From CAVVFX01 sp963747535 (GTDB lineage Bacteria; Acidobacteriota; Terriglobia; Bryobacterales; Bryobacteraceae), in contig CAVVFX010000011.1 of NCBI GenBank assembly GCA_963747535.1, forward strand, positions 248,001 to 312,000: a stretch of 64,000 nt of DNA, given 5' to 3'. How positions within the stretch are numbered: the first letter of the stretch is position 1; every line of letters starts with the position of its first letter. The position numbers and the translations under genes are program-made. A model generated the notes under the pieces. That model was not told the DNA's origin and did no database searches. It saw nothing but the letters and a program-made list of their open reading frames with translations. This document shows, in pieces, positions 1-8,954 of this stretch.

Positions 1-1
1 G

Positions 2-895
2 CAGGGAGAGGTTCGTATTCGGATCGCGGCCTCGGGCATAAACCCCGGCGATATCAAGAAGCGTCAGGACTCGTTCGGTGTTGGCATGCCTTATCCGCGC
101 GTCATCCCCCATAGCGACGGCGCGGGCCGAGTCGATCAGGTCGGCGAGGGCGTATCTTCCGACTGGGTCGGCCGGCCCGTGTGGTGTTACGGCGCACAAT
201 CTTATCGGCCGTTCGGCACGGCTGCGGAGTTCACGGTTGTGCCGCTGGATCATGTCGCTCTTCTGCCGGAGAGCGTGACGCCGGAGCAGGGCGCCTGTCT
301 TGGGATACCTGGCATCACGGCGCATCGCGCTGTCCATGTCGGGGGCGACGTCGCAGGGCGGACGGTGTTGGTACAAGGGGCCGGCGGCGCTGTTGGAATG
401 TGTGCGACCGCGCTCGCCCGTCACGCCGGCGCCCGCGTGATTGGCACGGTGCGCTCGTCAGCGGAGGAGCCAGCAGCGCGGACGGCGGGCGCTCACGAAG
501 TCGTTATCAATGACCAGGGTCTGGTAGAGCGTATGAAGGCACTGGCTCCTGACGGGGTTGACCATATTGTCGAAGTCGCGTTTGGGGCCAATATCGATGC
601 TGATGTCGAGGTGCTGAAGATGGGCGGCTCGATCGGCGCTTACGCTACCGACACCGCTACGCCCAAAATCCCGTTTTGGCTGATGGTGTTCAAGAACATC
701 CGCGTGTTTTTTCTGGGGAGCGATGATTTTCCGACGGAGGCCAAGGTGGCGGCGACGCGGAATCTGAATGATGGGCTTGAGGCGGGGTGGGCCGGGTTCG
801 AGATTGCTGAGCGCATTCCACTTGCAGAGATCGCAACGGCGCACGAACTGGTGGAGCATCCGGTACGGCGGGGGCGGGTTGTGGTCACGGTGTGA
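2..895 (+). CDS. NADPH:quinone oxidoreductase-like MDR protein, 5' end outside window
   Basis: The reading frame is open from base 2, so the first methionine at 86 is internal and the true start lies left of the window. The product is a medium-chain dehydrogenase/reductase of the zinc-free quinone reductase type. It has a GroES-like start (SGINPGD, VIPHSDGAG), the nucleotide-binding loop GAGGAVGMCATALA, and a C-terminal segment ending HPVRRGRVVVTV, which is typical for the family. The zinc-binding Cys/His residues of alcohol dehydrogenases are absent from the visible part. It probably reduces quinones or enones with NADPH in the cytoplasm. The family assignment is secure; the substrate is unknown. 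Confidence 0.85.
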   Translation, partial: QGEVRIRIAASGINPGDIKKRQDSFGVGMPYPRVIPHSDGAGRVDQVGEGVSSDWVGRPVWCYGAQSYRPFGTAAEFTVVPLDHVALLPESVTPEQGACLGIPGITAHRAVHVGGDVAGRTVLVQGAGGAVGMCATALARHAGARVIGTVRSSAEEPAARTAGAHEVVINDQGLVERMKALAPDGVDHIVEVAFGANIDADVEVLKMGGSIGAYATDTATPKIPFWLMVFKNIRVFFLGSDDFPTEAKVAATRNLNDGLEAGWAGFEIAERIPLAEIATAHELVEHPVRRGRVVVTV

Positions 896-970
896 GCCTC
901 CCGAAAAGGATTTGGCGTATGCTGCCTCCATGTAAATTGGTAAAACAGTGGACAACGAAGGTCGGTTGCA

Positions 971-1265
971 ATGGATCTTTCATTCATCCAGCCCCGCCAG
1001 GAATTGCGCCCGTACATTAAGTCCTTTTGGGTGTGCGAGAGCGCCGTCGGATTGCCCGAAACCGACCGGAGCCTGGCGGCGCCGAACGGCTGTCCGAAGC
1101 TCATTGTTCCTTGCGAGAACTCCCTGGAGTCCCTTGCGAACGGTCGATTGCAGGTAAGCCACGAGCAGGGTTTATATTTTGTGGGGAACAGGGACAGCTC
1201 GACCCTGATCCGCTCCAGTTCGCGAAGAACAGTCTTCATCGGGATCGAATTCGCTCCTCACGGCG
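971..1265 (+). pseudogene. AraC-type regulator, N-terminal sensor domain fragment
   Basis: The start ATG and about 98 residues match the N-terminal domain (DUF6597-like) of AraC regulators: FIQPRQELRPYIKSFWVCE, then APNGCPKLIVPCE and FIGIEFAPHGAF. After that the frame becomes arginine-rich nonsense, because the DNA now encodes the tail of an epimerase on the other strand. The helix-turn-helix half is missing. I infer a deletion or recombination junction near 1260 and no function. Confidence 0.7.
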
Positions 1266-1931
1266 CCTTCTGTGTTCGACGGCGACCGCGTTCAGCTCAC
1301 GTGTATTCAATGTCTTTTTCGGGCTGCCGGCGATGGCAAGCTGTAGCATCGCCGCGGCCAGCCGGTCGGTGGAAGTCACGAACCGGCCAAACCGTTTTTG
1401 AAGAAAAGGGTAAATCGGTGTCGTCATGGCGTACATCCAGCGCACCGATCGCATGCGGCTGGCGGCGCCGCGCATCGGCTGGATGAAGCCGGGCCGCAGC
1501 GCGTAGGCGTCACGGAATCCAATCTCGAATAACGCCGCCTCCGTCTCGGCTTAGACGCGCGCCCATTTCTGCCGCGAATTCGCATCCGTGCCCTCACCGG
1601 AAATGTACTCGAATACCATGCGCGGATTTCCGGGCAATAGCTGACGCGCAACTGCGAGCGTCAAATCGTATGTCAGGCGGCGGTAGGCCTCCGGGCTCAT
1701 CCCGACCGAGCTTGCGCCCGGGCAGAAGAAGCAGGCGTCGAAGCCATGGAGCGCGTCCAGATTTTGCAAACGGAACATGTCGCTTTCGATGACGGTTTGC
1801 AGTTTGGCATGCTGTACCGAAAGCCCCTTGCGCGAGACGGCAACGACGCGGTTCACTTCGGGCGCAGCGATCAGCCATCGCAGCACGCCGTCACCAACCA
1901 TTCCCGTTGCTCCAAATAGAAGGATGTTCAT
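1236..1931 (-). pseudogene. NAD(P)H-binding epimerase-like protein with internal stop
   Basis: The frame begins MNILLFGATGMVGDGVLRW, a Rossmann GxxGxxG motif of NmrA/epimerase-type proteins, and continues to QKWARV, where a TAA interrupts it near 1553. The same frame then goes on with AETEAALFEIGFRDAYALRP and TDRLAAAMLQLAIAG, the expected C-terminal half of the family, to about 1270. One in-frame nonsense change (a lysine AAA to TAA would suffice) explains the break. The N-terminal 126 residues alone would lack the substrate half. The 3' end collides with the AraC fragment. Either a real pseudogene or a base error. Confidence 0.75.
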
Positions 1932-2014
1932 GATGTCTCCTCCCGGCTTCAGGCCCCTAGTTAAAAGTCCTGGCGAGAGTCTCTCGATTCTCCCCCCGCA
2001 TTCGAACCGTAATT

Positions 2015-2875
2015 TCAGAATCGTATGCTGGGCAATGCTCCCTTCGCGTCTACGTCGGTCGAGATGCTGACTTCGCGCCAGGCATCTGCCTCGGCCGTTC
2101 GCGTTTCATCGGCTTGTTTGGCATACTGAACAGCATCGCTGCCTATAAGAAGATGTGCAGGGAGGTGATCGCTTTCAGCGAGCCGAAGGATCACTTGGGC
2201 CACCTTGACCGGATCGCTCGTCTCCCGGCCCCAGTAGGAGCGCAGCGCGTCGATGACGGCGCCCACTGACGGCTCATAATCCGGGAGCAGGTTAGGTGTT
2301 TTTTCATTGGCGCGGGCGCCCCAGTTTGTCCGCATTCCACCAGGTTCGAGCGCGCACACTCTTACGCCGAACGAAGCCACCTCCTGGGCAAGAGATTCCG
2401 TAAATCCTCCGACTGCCCATTTGGCGGCGTGATACGGCGTGCTGCCGGGCCGGGCCAGACGCCCGCCCACGGAAGAAATCTGAAGGATGCAGCCGCTCTT
2501 CTGCTTGCGCATGATCGGAAGTGCGGCGCGGGTCACGTTGACTACGCCGTAGAAGTTGGTATCGACCACGGCCTTGAATCTTTCCGAACTCAACTGCTCG
2601 AAGGGCGCAATATCACCGTAGCCCGCGTTGTTCACCACGACATCAAGCCGCCCGAACGCGTCCACAGCGGCCTGCACAGCCGAATTGGCCGCACTCTCGT
2701 CTGCCACATCCAAGGGGGCAGTGCGGACCTGGTCGCCGTACTTCTTCACCACATCGTCGAGGCGACGGGGATCGCGGGCTGTTGCCACGAGGCGAGCGCC
2801 CGATGCGAGGACCGCTTCAGTGATGTTACGCCCCAAACCGCTTCCGCTTCCCGTTACCAGCCAAACTTTGGACAT
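2015..2875 (-). CDS. SDR family oxidoreductase
   Basis: Complete 286-aa classical short-chain dehydrogenase/reductase. Visible hallmarks are the cofactor motif TGSGSGLGR near the N-terminus, the NNAG motif around residue 85, the catalytic Ser in ISSVGGR and YHAAK carrying the catalytic Tyr and Lys. An Arg in the ATARDPRRL loop after strand 2 suggests NADP(H) preference. The start ATG at 2875 follows a purine-rich AGGAGG-like site. It sits upstream of an SDR tail on the same strand. Substrate unknown. Confidence 0.9.
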   Translation of the reverse strand: MSKVWLVTGSGSGLGRNITEAVLASGARLVATARDPRRLDDVVKKYGDQVRTAPLDVADESAANSAVQAAVDAFGRLDVVVNNAGYGDIAPFEQLSSERFKAVVDTNFYGVVNVTRAALPIMRKQKSGCILQISSVGGRLARPGSTPYHAAKWAVGGFTESLAQEVASFGVRVCALEPGGMRTNWGARANEKTPNLLPDYEPSVGAVIDALRSYWGRETSDPVKVAQVILRLAESDHLPAHLLIGSDAVQYAKQADETRTAEADAWREVSISTDVDAKGALPSIRF

Positions 2876-2913
2876 AAAAACCTCCTTTATTTAAGATTCG
2901 CAAAGAGCTGTGA

Positions 2914-3107
2914 TCAAACCGTCGGAATCGTTCCACCATCTATAACGAATTCGGTCCCGGTGATCGAGGATGCCCGGTCCGATGCCACAAAAGCGACGAG
3001 TTCCGCAACCTCCTGGGGCTGGTTAGGCCGGCCCAACGGAATTCCTCCAAGCAAGTCCATCAGCTTTTGGCGGGCGGTTCCGTAGTCGCTGTTAGCCCAT
3101 TGTCGAC
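2914..3107 (-). pseudogene. SDR C-terminal fragment
   Basis: About 63 residues match the C-terminus of a second SDR: ARQKLMDLLGGIPLGRP, then EVAELVAFVASDRASSITG and GTEFVIDGGTIPTV before the stop. Upstream the frame turns into unrelated arginine/serine-rich sequence, and no cofactor motif or YxxxK is present. It is a remnant of a gene whose 5' part was lost, lying between an intact SDR and a SnoaL gene on the same strand. Confidence 0.7.
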
Positions 3108-3196
3108 CGCGACCTGCCACGAAACGTCTGGAACTTCTGGATCTATCTGCCCATATGAACGTTGAAGAGCGGCAGAGTGGGACCCGTTGCAGCAGT

Positions 3197-3601
3197 TCAT
3201 GCAATCGGATTCTCCTCGAACAATCGGGCGACCATCGCCGAGTCGAGGTAGGCACGAACTCTCACGATCAATCCTCCTCGGAAATAGACTACCCAGCAGT
3301 AGCGATTGTTGAAGCGCATGCCGTTCTTCGCGGTCGCTAGAGAATGAAGTTCGACGACCGCTTCGTCGTCCTTTACGATCAAATCCTCCACATGGAGCTG
3401 CGCGCCGTTTTGCAGAACCTGGCCCAACTTGGCGAAAGTGCCCTCCCTGAAAGCTTTCTTGCTGCGGTAGTGACCGGCAAGGGGGTGAGTGCCCATCACA
3501 ATCCAGTCGACGTCGTCCGCTACCCGTTCGAAGAACGTAGCGCCGTCGCCGTTCTCAAGTCCCTTAAAGATCTCGCGAACACTCTCGGATGTAATTGCCA
3601 T
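3197..3601 (-). CDS. SnoaL/NTF2-like fold protein
   Basis: 134-aa protein of the NTF2-like (SnoaL, ketosteroid-isomerase-like) fold: a helical start VREIFKGLENGDGATFFERV, then VDWIVMGTHPLAGHYRSKK and a sheet ending in RYCWVVYFRGGLIVRVRAYLD. The ATG at 3601 was chosen because GGAGAG precedes it by about six bases; the frame is open further upstream only because it runs into the frameshifted PrpD gene. Such proteins are small isomerases, hydrolases or binding proteins beside catabolic genes. It may be co-transcribed with the PrpD gene upstream. Reaction unknown. Confidence 0.8.
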   Translation of the reverse strand: MAITSESVREIFKGLENGDGATFFERVADDVDWIVMGTHPLAGHYRSKKAFREGTFAKLGQVLQNGAQLHVEDLIVKDDEAVVELHSLATAKNGMRFNNRYCWVVYFRGGLIVRVRAYLDSAMVARLFEENPIA

Positions 3602-3645
3602 TTGTATCTCTCCTGTCTTTTGCGATCTTTCTTGCTGGCGGTTTC

Positions 3646-5044
3646 TCAGGCTGCTTTCGATGACGATGGCTTCCCCTGGCCTGTCTTGACGGAGCCGAGC
3701 AGTTTCATCAGGTCCCCAACCTGAATGTTTTCGAGCGAACGTACGGCATCCTTGATCTCGCCGCGATAGGCCCTGGTCGACACGACCAGCCATGAGTCTG
3801 TCGAACTTCTCGACCGCGTCTTCCCAGGTGAACGGATGGGAAGCCATGCCTGGGTAATCCTGAACCTCGTGCTCGATCACTCTCCCGTCCTGCAGCCGCA
3901 CGATGATCTTGGCGGGCATTTTCTTTGGATATTCCTCCGTGAATTCATAGTTCGGCCGGACTGAAACCTTCTTCAGCAAGCTCTGCACATCGGGCTTGAT
4001 GATGCGGTCTGGTTTGAATTGCGCCGGCATCACGTCGCCGTCAAGCAGGGCGACCGCAAGCAGGTACGGCAGGCTGTGATCCGCCTGTTCCTTGATGCGG
4101 ATGACTTTGTCCACGCCGTAGAGGCCGCCACCGGCGAAATCAAAGGCAAGTTGGAACACCTCTGCCTCAATCGAGACAACCTTGTCGGGATCAAGTTTGT
4201 TCTGCTTGGCGAGTTCGACCATACAATGGACCGCGGACTGCGTGTGGATCATAGAGTTGTACTTCTTGATAGTGCTCTCCACGACGCCCTCGTACCCCTG
4301 CTTGTCCCAGTCAATGTTGATCTTCATTCTCAGAAGGTGATCAATTCCCAGAGGGCCCTCGATGACCTGGAGAGGTCCTTGCACTCCACGACGAGCCAGG
4401 AACAAAGTGTTCATGGCGCCGAGCGCCGACTGCGCCGAGGCGAGACCCTTCCATTGCGACAGTGGCTTCGCCCGAACGACGGCGAAGGACGCATCGCTCA
4501 CTGCAGCCATCGCCATAGCATGAGCAATCTGCTGCTCGCTCAGGCCGAGCAGTCGGCCAGCGGCGGCGTTGAGCGAGAAGGCCAGTTGCGACGTGTGGTC
4601 GAAGCCGCTGCTCATGAAGTTGGCGTGATCAACGAACCGTGACTGGACCGTGTAGCCCAACGCCACCCCGAGCATCAGGTCGCGGCCGCTACCGCCCACA
4701 TAGTCGGCGATGGTCAGCGCCACGCCGAAATTGTCGGCCGTGTGGCACGTTTCTGTTGGGGCCAGAAAGTTGTCCATGAAATCGACATAACGCACGAGCG
4801 CGGTATGCCAGAACGCGGCGTAGATTGGGTTCGCCTTTCCTCCGCCAATAAGCGCAGATGGGCCGCTGCCACCGAACTCGGCGACCTGCTGCCGACAGGC
4901 CTCGATAGGATCAGCGCCGAGGGCGGCAATGCAGCAGCCCAGTGAGTCTAGGATGTGGATTGGCAACTGCCTGCGCGACTCGGCCGAGAGGTCGGCGAAG
5001 GAAGCGCGAGCTGCATACTTTGCGAGAGTTTCAACTTGTGTCAT
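3646..5044 (-). pseudogene. MmgE/PrpD family protein, frameshifted near the 3' end
   Basis: About 465 codons of an MmgE/PrpD protein (2-methylcitrate dehydratase or cis-aconitate decarboxylase-like), from MTQVETLAKYAARASFADL to WEDAVEKFDRLMAGRVDQ. Around 3770-3773 the frame changes: the original frame runs on into the next gene, while the +1 frame gives the natural C-terminus (AYRGEIKDAVRSLENIQVG to GQGKPSSSKAA) and stops at 3646. One extra base in the GGCCC stretch accounts for this. All the conserved body is present, so an assembly error is as likely as mutation. Substrate in this subfamily is uncertain. Confidence 0.8.
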
Positions 5045-5084
5045 GGAATTGGTTATCTTCCTTTCATGTACGTGAGTTCATGGT

Positions 5085-6077
5085 TTAACGTGTTAGGGCG
5101 ATGAAAACCCCCATCGTGATCGATCGAGCCCATCATGCTGAGGAACACGGCGGAAGCCGCCTCCGCCTGTGCGATGCGGTACTGCAGAGCAAGCATAATC
5201 ACAATCGGCATGGTCGGAATGGCCGTCGTCAGCACCGCCTCGCTGACAATGGGATTGCCATAGCCGACCCATCGCAAACCACCGAGGACCAGGGCGGGCT
5301 GCACGATGTTTTTCAGGAATACGAAGAACAAGACGTACCAGTTGGCTTTGATTTTTCCGGATGCAAGCACGATCCCGCAGGCAAACAGCGCGACGCCTCC
5401 GGATGCCTGTCCTAGCAGGGAAAGCGGGTGGACGAGGAGTTGGGGAATGCGGAAGCCGGTCAGCACGATAATGAAAGCGAGAACGGGTGCCCAGACGATC
5501 GGTTCTTTGATAGTTTCCGCGAGTTTGGCAGCGAAAACCGAGGCAGTACGACCTTGGGGAAGATTGCCAAGTGCTCTCCTTCTCGCGGGACGGGAGAGTT
5601 TTCCTGTGGGTCTCTCCCTGTCGAATCGAATGTGAGAAGCAGAATCGTGACTGGCACGACTGTCAGGTTGATAACGAGACCGGCAATCGCGATCGGTATG
5701 GCGCTGAGCCCTCCGAACAGATCGCCGAGGACGGCTGGACCTACGAAGGGCACTGCTGGCGCGGAAGCTGTCAGAGCAGCCAGCGCGCTGGTGCTGACCT
5801 GCATGTGGAAAGCCACCCGGCAGAGCAAAAAGACCACACCGTAGAGACCAATGATGCCAACGCACAAGGCGATTACTAGCGGGATGTCCCGACTAAGTGC
5901 CGCGCGCGACGTTGTAACGGTTCCGGCAAAAAGCGCCATCGGCACGGCGTATAGCAACACCATCCGATTCAGCGTCGAGGCATCCTTTGACCCGAAATCG
6001 TGTCGCCGGGCGGCCACGAAACCGAGCAAGAAGGTAAATACCATCGGAAGGAGTGCGCTCAAAATAGTGTCTAGCAT
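5085..6077 (-). pseudogene. AEC family transporter with two frameshifts
   Basis: Membrane transporter of the auxin efflux carrier family. The N-terminal part (MLDTILSALLPMVFTFLLGF and several hydrophobic helices) is in one frame to about 5555. The middle part (ASVFAAKLAETIKEPIVW, VLAFIIVLTGFRIPQLLVHP, GGVALFACGIVLA) follows in another. Near 5121 a second slip separates AVFLSMMGSI from the expected end ITMGVFIALTR, which stops at 5085. The families usually have about ten membrane segments, and all are recoverable. AEC proteins export organic acids or take up malonate/malate; here it would serve the neighbouring catabolic genes. Confidence 0.75.
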
Positions 6078-6104
6078 GTTGCCCGCCTGTCCTTGCCTTT
6101 CATT

Positions 6105-7733
6105 TTATTGGCAACTAGCATTGTTTGCGTTCGGTATAGCGACAAACGTTATCGTGGCCGGCGAGAACGTGAGATGTCCGGAACCCGCGGAGATGCCAGT
6201 CAAGCTCGGTATTGCATCGTCCTCTCCCAGCTTGAGCTCGCTCCCGTTCAGTTGAATGCTCGTCGCATCCAGACTCGGGGCCGTCAAAGTATAGCGCTCT
6301 GCCACCTGGGCGAGGTCCAATGATTGGGGCGCAGATCGGTCCGTATTGATTGCCAGCAGCGCTACGCCTCCAGGCTCTCCGCGCAGGCAGTGGGAGTAGA
6401 TGTGCAGGCTTGTTGCCGTCGAAAGGCCCGGATCGAGGACTGTCTTGCCCATGATTTTGTGCCACAACAGCGCCGCCCAATAGTTCGGCCGCGGCATCAG
6501 GGTATTGTCATCGAGCAAGCCATAGTCACTCGACGCGAGCGTGTTGTGCATATGCACCTGGACGCCCCGTTTGGACAAGCGCCCGAGCTGGTCGAGATAG
6601 CGAAAGCTATCGAGAAACGTCGAGGCCCATGGATTTCCACCGCAGGCTGCGTCGGCTGTTTCGGTGAGCCAGAGCGGTTTACCCGGCTCAAATCTGTCGC
6701 GGAGGCCCGCATAAAATGCCTCGATCCGGTCTGGGCGGGAGAGAAACTCCTCGGAAAGAGCCGCCTCCGCGGTTGTCTGCGATCCGGGTCCCATCGAGGC
6801 GCAACGCTTCGACGTCGCACCGTAAGAGTGATAGGAAAAGCCATCAAAGCCGGGGCCTGTGGCCTTGAGAATGTCTTCAGACTTGATAATGCTCCCAGCA
6901 AGTCCAATGGGAGCGAGCGGAATTCCTTCTCCGACGCCGCCGGGACCAAGGACTAGGATGTCGGGTGCAGTGTTCTTCACGAATGGAAGGAAGACGGAAA
7001 AATCGCGCCCATACGCCGCGGCATCGTAGCCTTTCGGGGCGCCACCCATTTCCGCATAGGTAGGTTCGTTCATGTATTCGGCGGCGGCGATGCTACCGCC
7101 AATGGATTTGGTGTAGGCGAGGAGCTGGCGTGCCTGGTCCGGAGTCCAGACGCCGGCGGAATTTCGGGTTCCCGCGCTAGTGGCGAAGGATGTGACGAGT
7201 TTCCCATCCACGGCGTGAGCAAAATCGATGACCCCCTTCCATTGCTGGCGGGTCAACACTCCGCCGAAACCTTTTGGAGGCGTCTTCGGTGCGGGTTGAT
7301 CGGAATTTTGGAAGTAGACCGTATTTGCCCATGTTCCGCTGACCCTGACATAGGCGGGCCCTAAGGCCGCTGCGAGTTTGCGCAGGCGCGGGTTGGTGAG
7401 ATCAATCGGCGGGCGCTGTTGGTACAGATTCGGGTCCATACCCGCTGGGGCGCCCGCCGCTTTGGATTGTGCGACGGAGGACTGCGCCTTGAGAAGAGCG
7501 TCGATATCCTTGTAGGGCTTCCAAAATCTTCCGCCGATGACTTCGACCATTTCGATGTTGTAGGACTGGAACCGCTCATCCACGGTGCCGATTTGTCGCA
7601 GGCTTGCGGCATCAATGCGTCCCGGTGAACCGGGCGGGGGAGCCTTCGAACATGCCGTAATTCCGAGGGCGGCAAGAGCTAGGCTTGCACAACATGCAAC
7701 GAAGGTTTTTTGGTTCATAGCTTTCGTTTTCAT
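6105..7733 (-). CDS. GH79-like (heparanase-type) glycoside hydrolase lipoprotein
   Basis: 542-aa exported protein. The first 28 residues form a lipoprotein signal ending LGITAC, with Cys28 as lipidation site. The body is a (beta/alpha)8 hydrolase resembling glycoside hydrolase family 79 (heparanase, beta-glucuronidase). The likely acid/base Glu223 is in YMNEPTYAE and the likely nucleophile Glu358 in LWLTETADA, both at the expected strand ends. A beta-sandwich-like C-terminal region follows (VALLAINTDRSAPQSL). The start could also be the second Met six codons in. It probably cleaves uronic-acid glycans at the cell surface. Exact substrate unknown. Confidence 0.75.
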   Translation of the reverse strand: MKTKAMNQKTFVACCASLALAALGITACSKAPPPGSPGRIDAASLRQIGTVDERFQSYNIEMVEVIGGRFWKPYKDIDALLKAQSSVAQSKAAGAPAGMDPNLYQQRPPIDLTNPRLRKLAAALGPAYVRVSGTWANTVYFQNSDQPAPKTPPKGFGGVLTRQQWKGVIDFAHAVDGKLVTSFATSAGTRNSAGVWTPDQARQLLAYTKSIGGSIAAAEYMNEPTYAEMGGAPKGYDAAAYGRDFSVFLPFVKNTAPDILVLGPGGVGEGIPLAPIGLAGSIIKSEDILKATGPGFDGFSYHSYGATSKRCASMGPGSQTTAEAALSEEFLSRPDRIEAFYAGLRDRFEPGKPLWLTETADAACGGNPWASTFLDSFRYLDQLGRLSKRGVQVHMHNTLASSDYGLLDDNTLMPRPNYWAALLWHKIMGKTVLDPGLSTATSLHIYSHCLRGEPGGVALLAINTDRSAPQSLDLAQVAERYTLTAPSLDATSIQLNGSELKLGEDDAIPSLTGISAGSGHLTFSPATITFVAIPNANNASCQ

Positions 7734-7754
7734 CGTCAGTTCCTCCTTCGGTGG

Positions 7755-7844
7755 TCAGTATCCCACTGTGAAGCGCTGACGGAGATGAAGGGGGCGCTCC
7801 AGTTCGTCGATCATGGCGACCGCAAAATCTTGCACCGAAATCCG
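7755..7844 (-). pseudogene. C-terminal tail of a YwnB/NmrA-like oxidoreductase
   Basis: Twenty-nine codons before a stop read RISVQDFAVAMIDELERP and HLRQRFTVGY, the typical last residues of NAD(P)H-binding SDR proteins of the YwnB type. No cofactor motif or remaining body is found upstream on the minus strand, where the frame is unrelated. It is a gene tail left between the GH79 and SGNH genes. Confidence 0.6.
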
Positions 7845-8094
7845 GTTCCGTTGCGAAGTTCCAATTCTCGCTGTTTCGTTGCCAAGTGGGGTCGCCGAAA
7901 GGCCCATTAATAAAGGGTTTCTGGTAAAACAGAAAGCCTCTCTTGTGTTCTGCGCACCAACTTCGCAATGGAACCCTCTGTACCGCCATCTTGATCCAAA
8001 CGGGGAATTGCGCCCGAGCGGCATGCGGTTCCTGAATAGTAACGACCTCTAGACACTAAACGTTAATTGACCATTGCAACCAAGGAGAATAACA

Positions 8095-8826
8095 ATGAAA
8101 CGCTTTGCGACTCTGTGCGCTTTCTTACTGCTATTCCCTATGTCTGCGTCTGCCAAGAACTACATACTTTTTGATGGAAACTCCCTTGTCGCTGGCTATC
8201 CCGCCAACAGCGCAGCCACCGGCATGAGTACCACTTTCCCGAATGGCACTGACTTTCCATCGCAAGTCATGAAAGGATTGGGCCTGGACTGGCAGGGCTA
8301 CAATGTCGCGGTTTCTTCCCGAGAAATCGGCCATGGCCCTAGCGATAACCGTGGCAGCGTCAGCGACCAGATGGAAGACTTTGACGCGAATATCTCACCC
8401 ATCATCCAAGAAGCCCATAAAACCGGTGCTTCCAAAGTCATCGTGGTGAACGGGGGAGAGCCGGGAAACATGCTTTATTTCAGCACGGGCGGCAAAGAAG
8501 CGCAGGATATGGCTTATGACGCCCTGAAAGTCTATGCCGACAAAGTGCATAAAGCCGGTGCTTTGTTCTACGATATTACCATGCCGGCGCGCGGCATCCA
8601 AGGCGGACAGGATCAAAGCATTGAATCAGATATCGCTGCTGTAAACCTGAGAATAAGGCGCCAGTGCATGCAGGACCATATCTGCGATGCCGTGGTGCCA
8701 CTGGATATGGATCCCAGAATGCAGCACGCTGGCGATGCAAAATATTATACGGACGAAACGCACTTCAATGCGGATGGCTACCAGATTTGGGCAGACCATG
8801 TCTTGAAGGCCCTAAAGAGCAAATAA
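8095..8826 (+). CDS. Secreted SGNH/GDSL-type hydrolase
   Basis: 243-aa protein with a signal peptide (residues 1-20, ending SASA) and an SGNH fold. Block I is FDGNS (26-30, Ser30 the likely nucleophile); Asp220 and His223 in DETHFNADGY are the other triad residues. The ATG at 8095 is chosen because AAGGAG lies eight bases upstream. Its base composition looks poorer in GC than its neighbours, which may mean a separate origin. A stem-loop terminator overlaps the stop codon, so it is probably a single-gene transcript. Likely an extracytoplasmic esterase. Confidence 0.8.
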   Translation: MKRFATLCAFLLLFPMSASAKNYILFDGNSLVAGYPANSAATGMSTTFPNGTDFPSQVMKGLGLDWQGYNVAVSSREIGHGPSDNRGSVSDQMEDFDANISPIIQEAHKTGASKVIVVNGGEPGNMLYFSTGGKEAQDMAYDALKVYADKVHKAGALFYDITMPARGIQGGQDQSIESDIAAVNLRIRRQCMQDHICDAVVPLDMDPRMQHAGDAKYYTDETHFNADGYQIWADHVLKALKSK

Positions 8827-8853
8827 AACGACAATGCCGAGGCTGTCGTTTTT
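8825..8853 (+). terminator. Rho-independent terminator of the SGNH gene
   Basis: AAAACGACA (8825-8833) pairs with TGTCGTTTT (8844-8852) around a ten-base loop, and a short T run is part of the right arm. The left arm overlaps the TAA stop codon. Nine paired bases with terminal T residues make this a convincing intrinsic terminator. Confidence 0.75.
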
Positions 8854-8954
8854 GGTCGCGCGGCGACTAATACAAGAGTGCCGAAGTCCTGTCATGGGCC
8901 CGCGAACAATCCCCGACGAGTAACGGGCGCCCTTAAGACGCGTACACTGGCTGG

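Noticed and set aside
458..1239. Two long minus-strand frames over the quinone reductase and AraC fragment
   Set aside because: They are antisense to conserved coding sequence and have no motifs.
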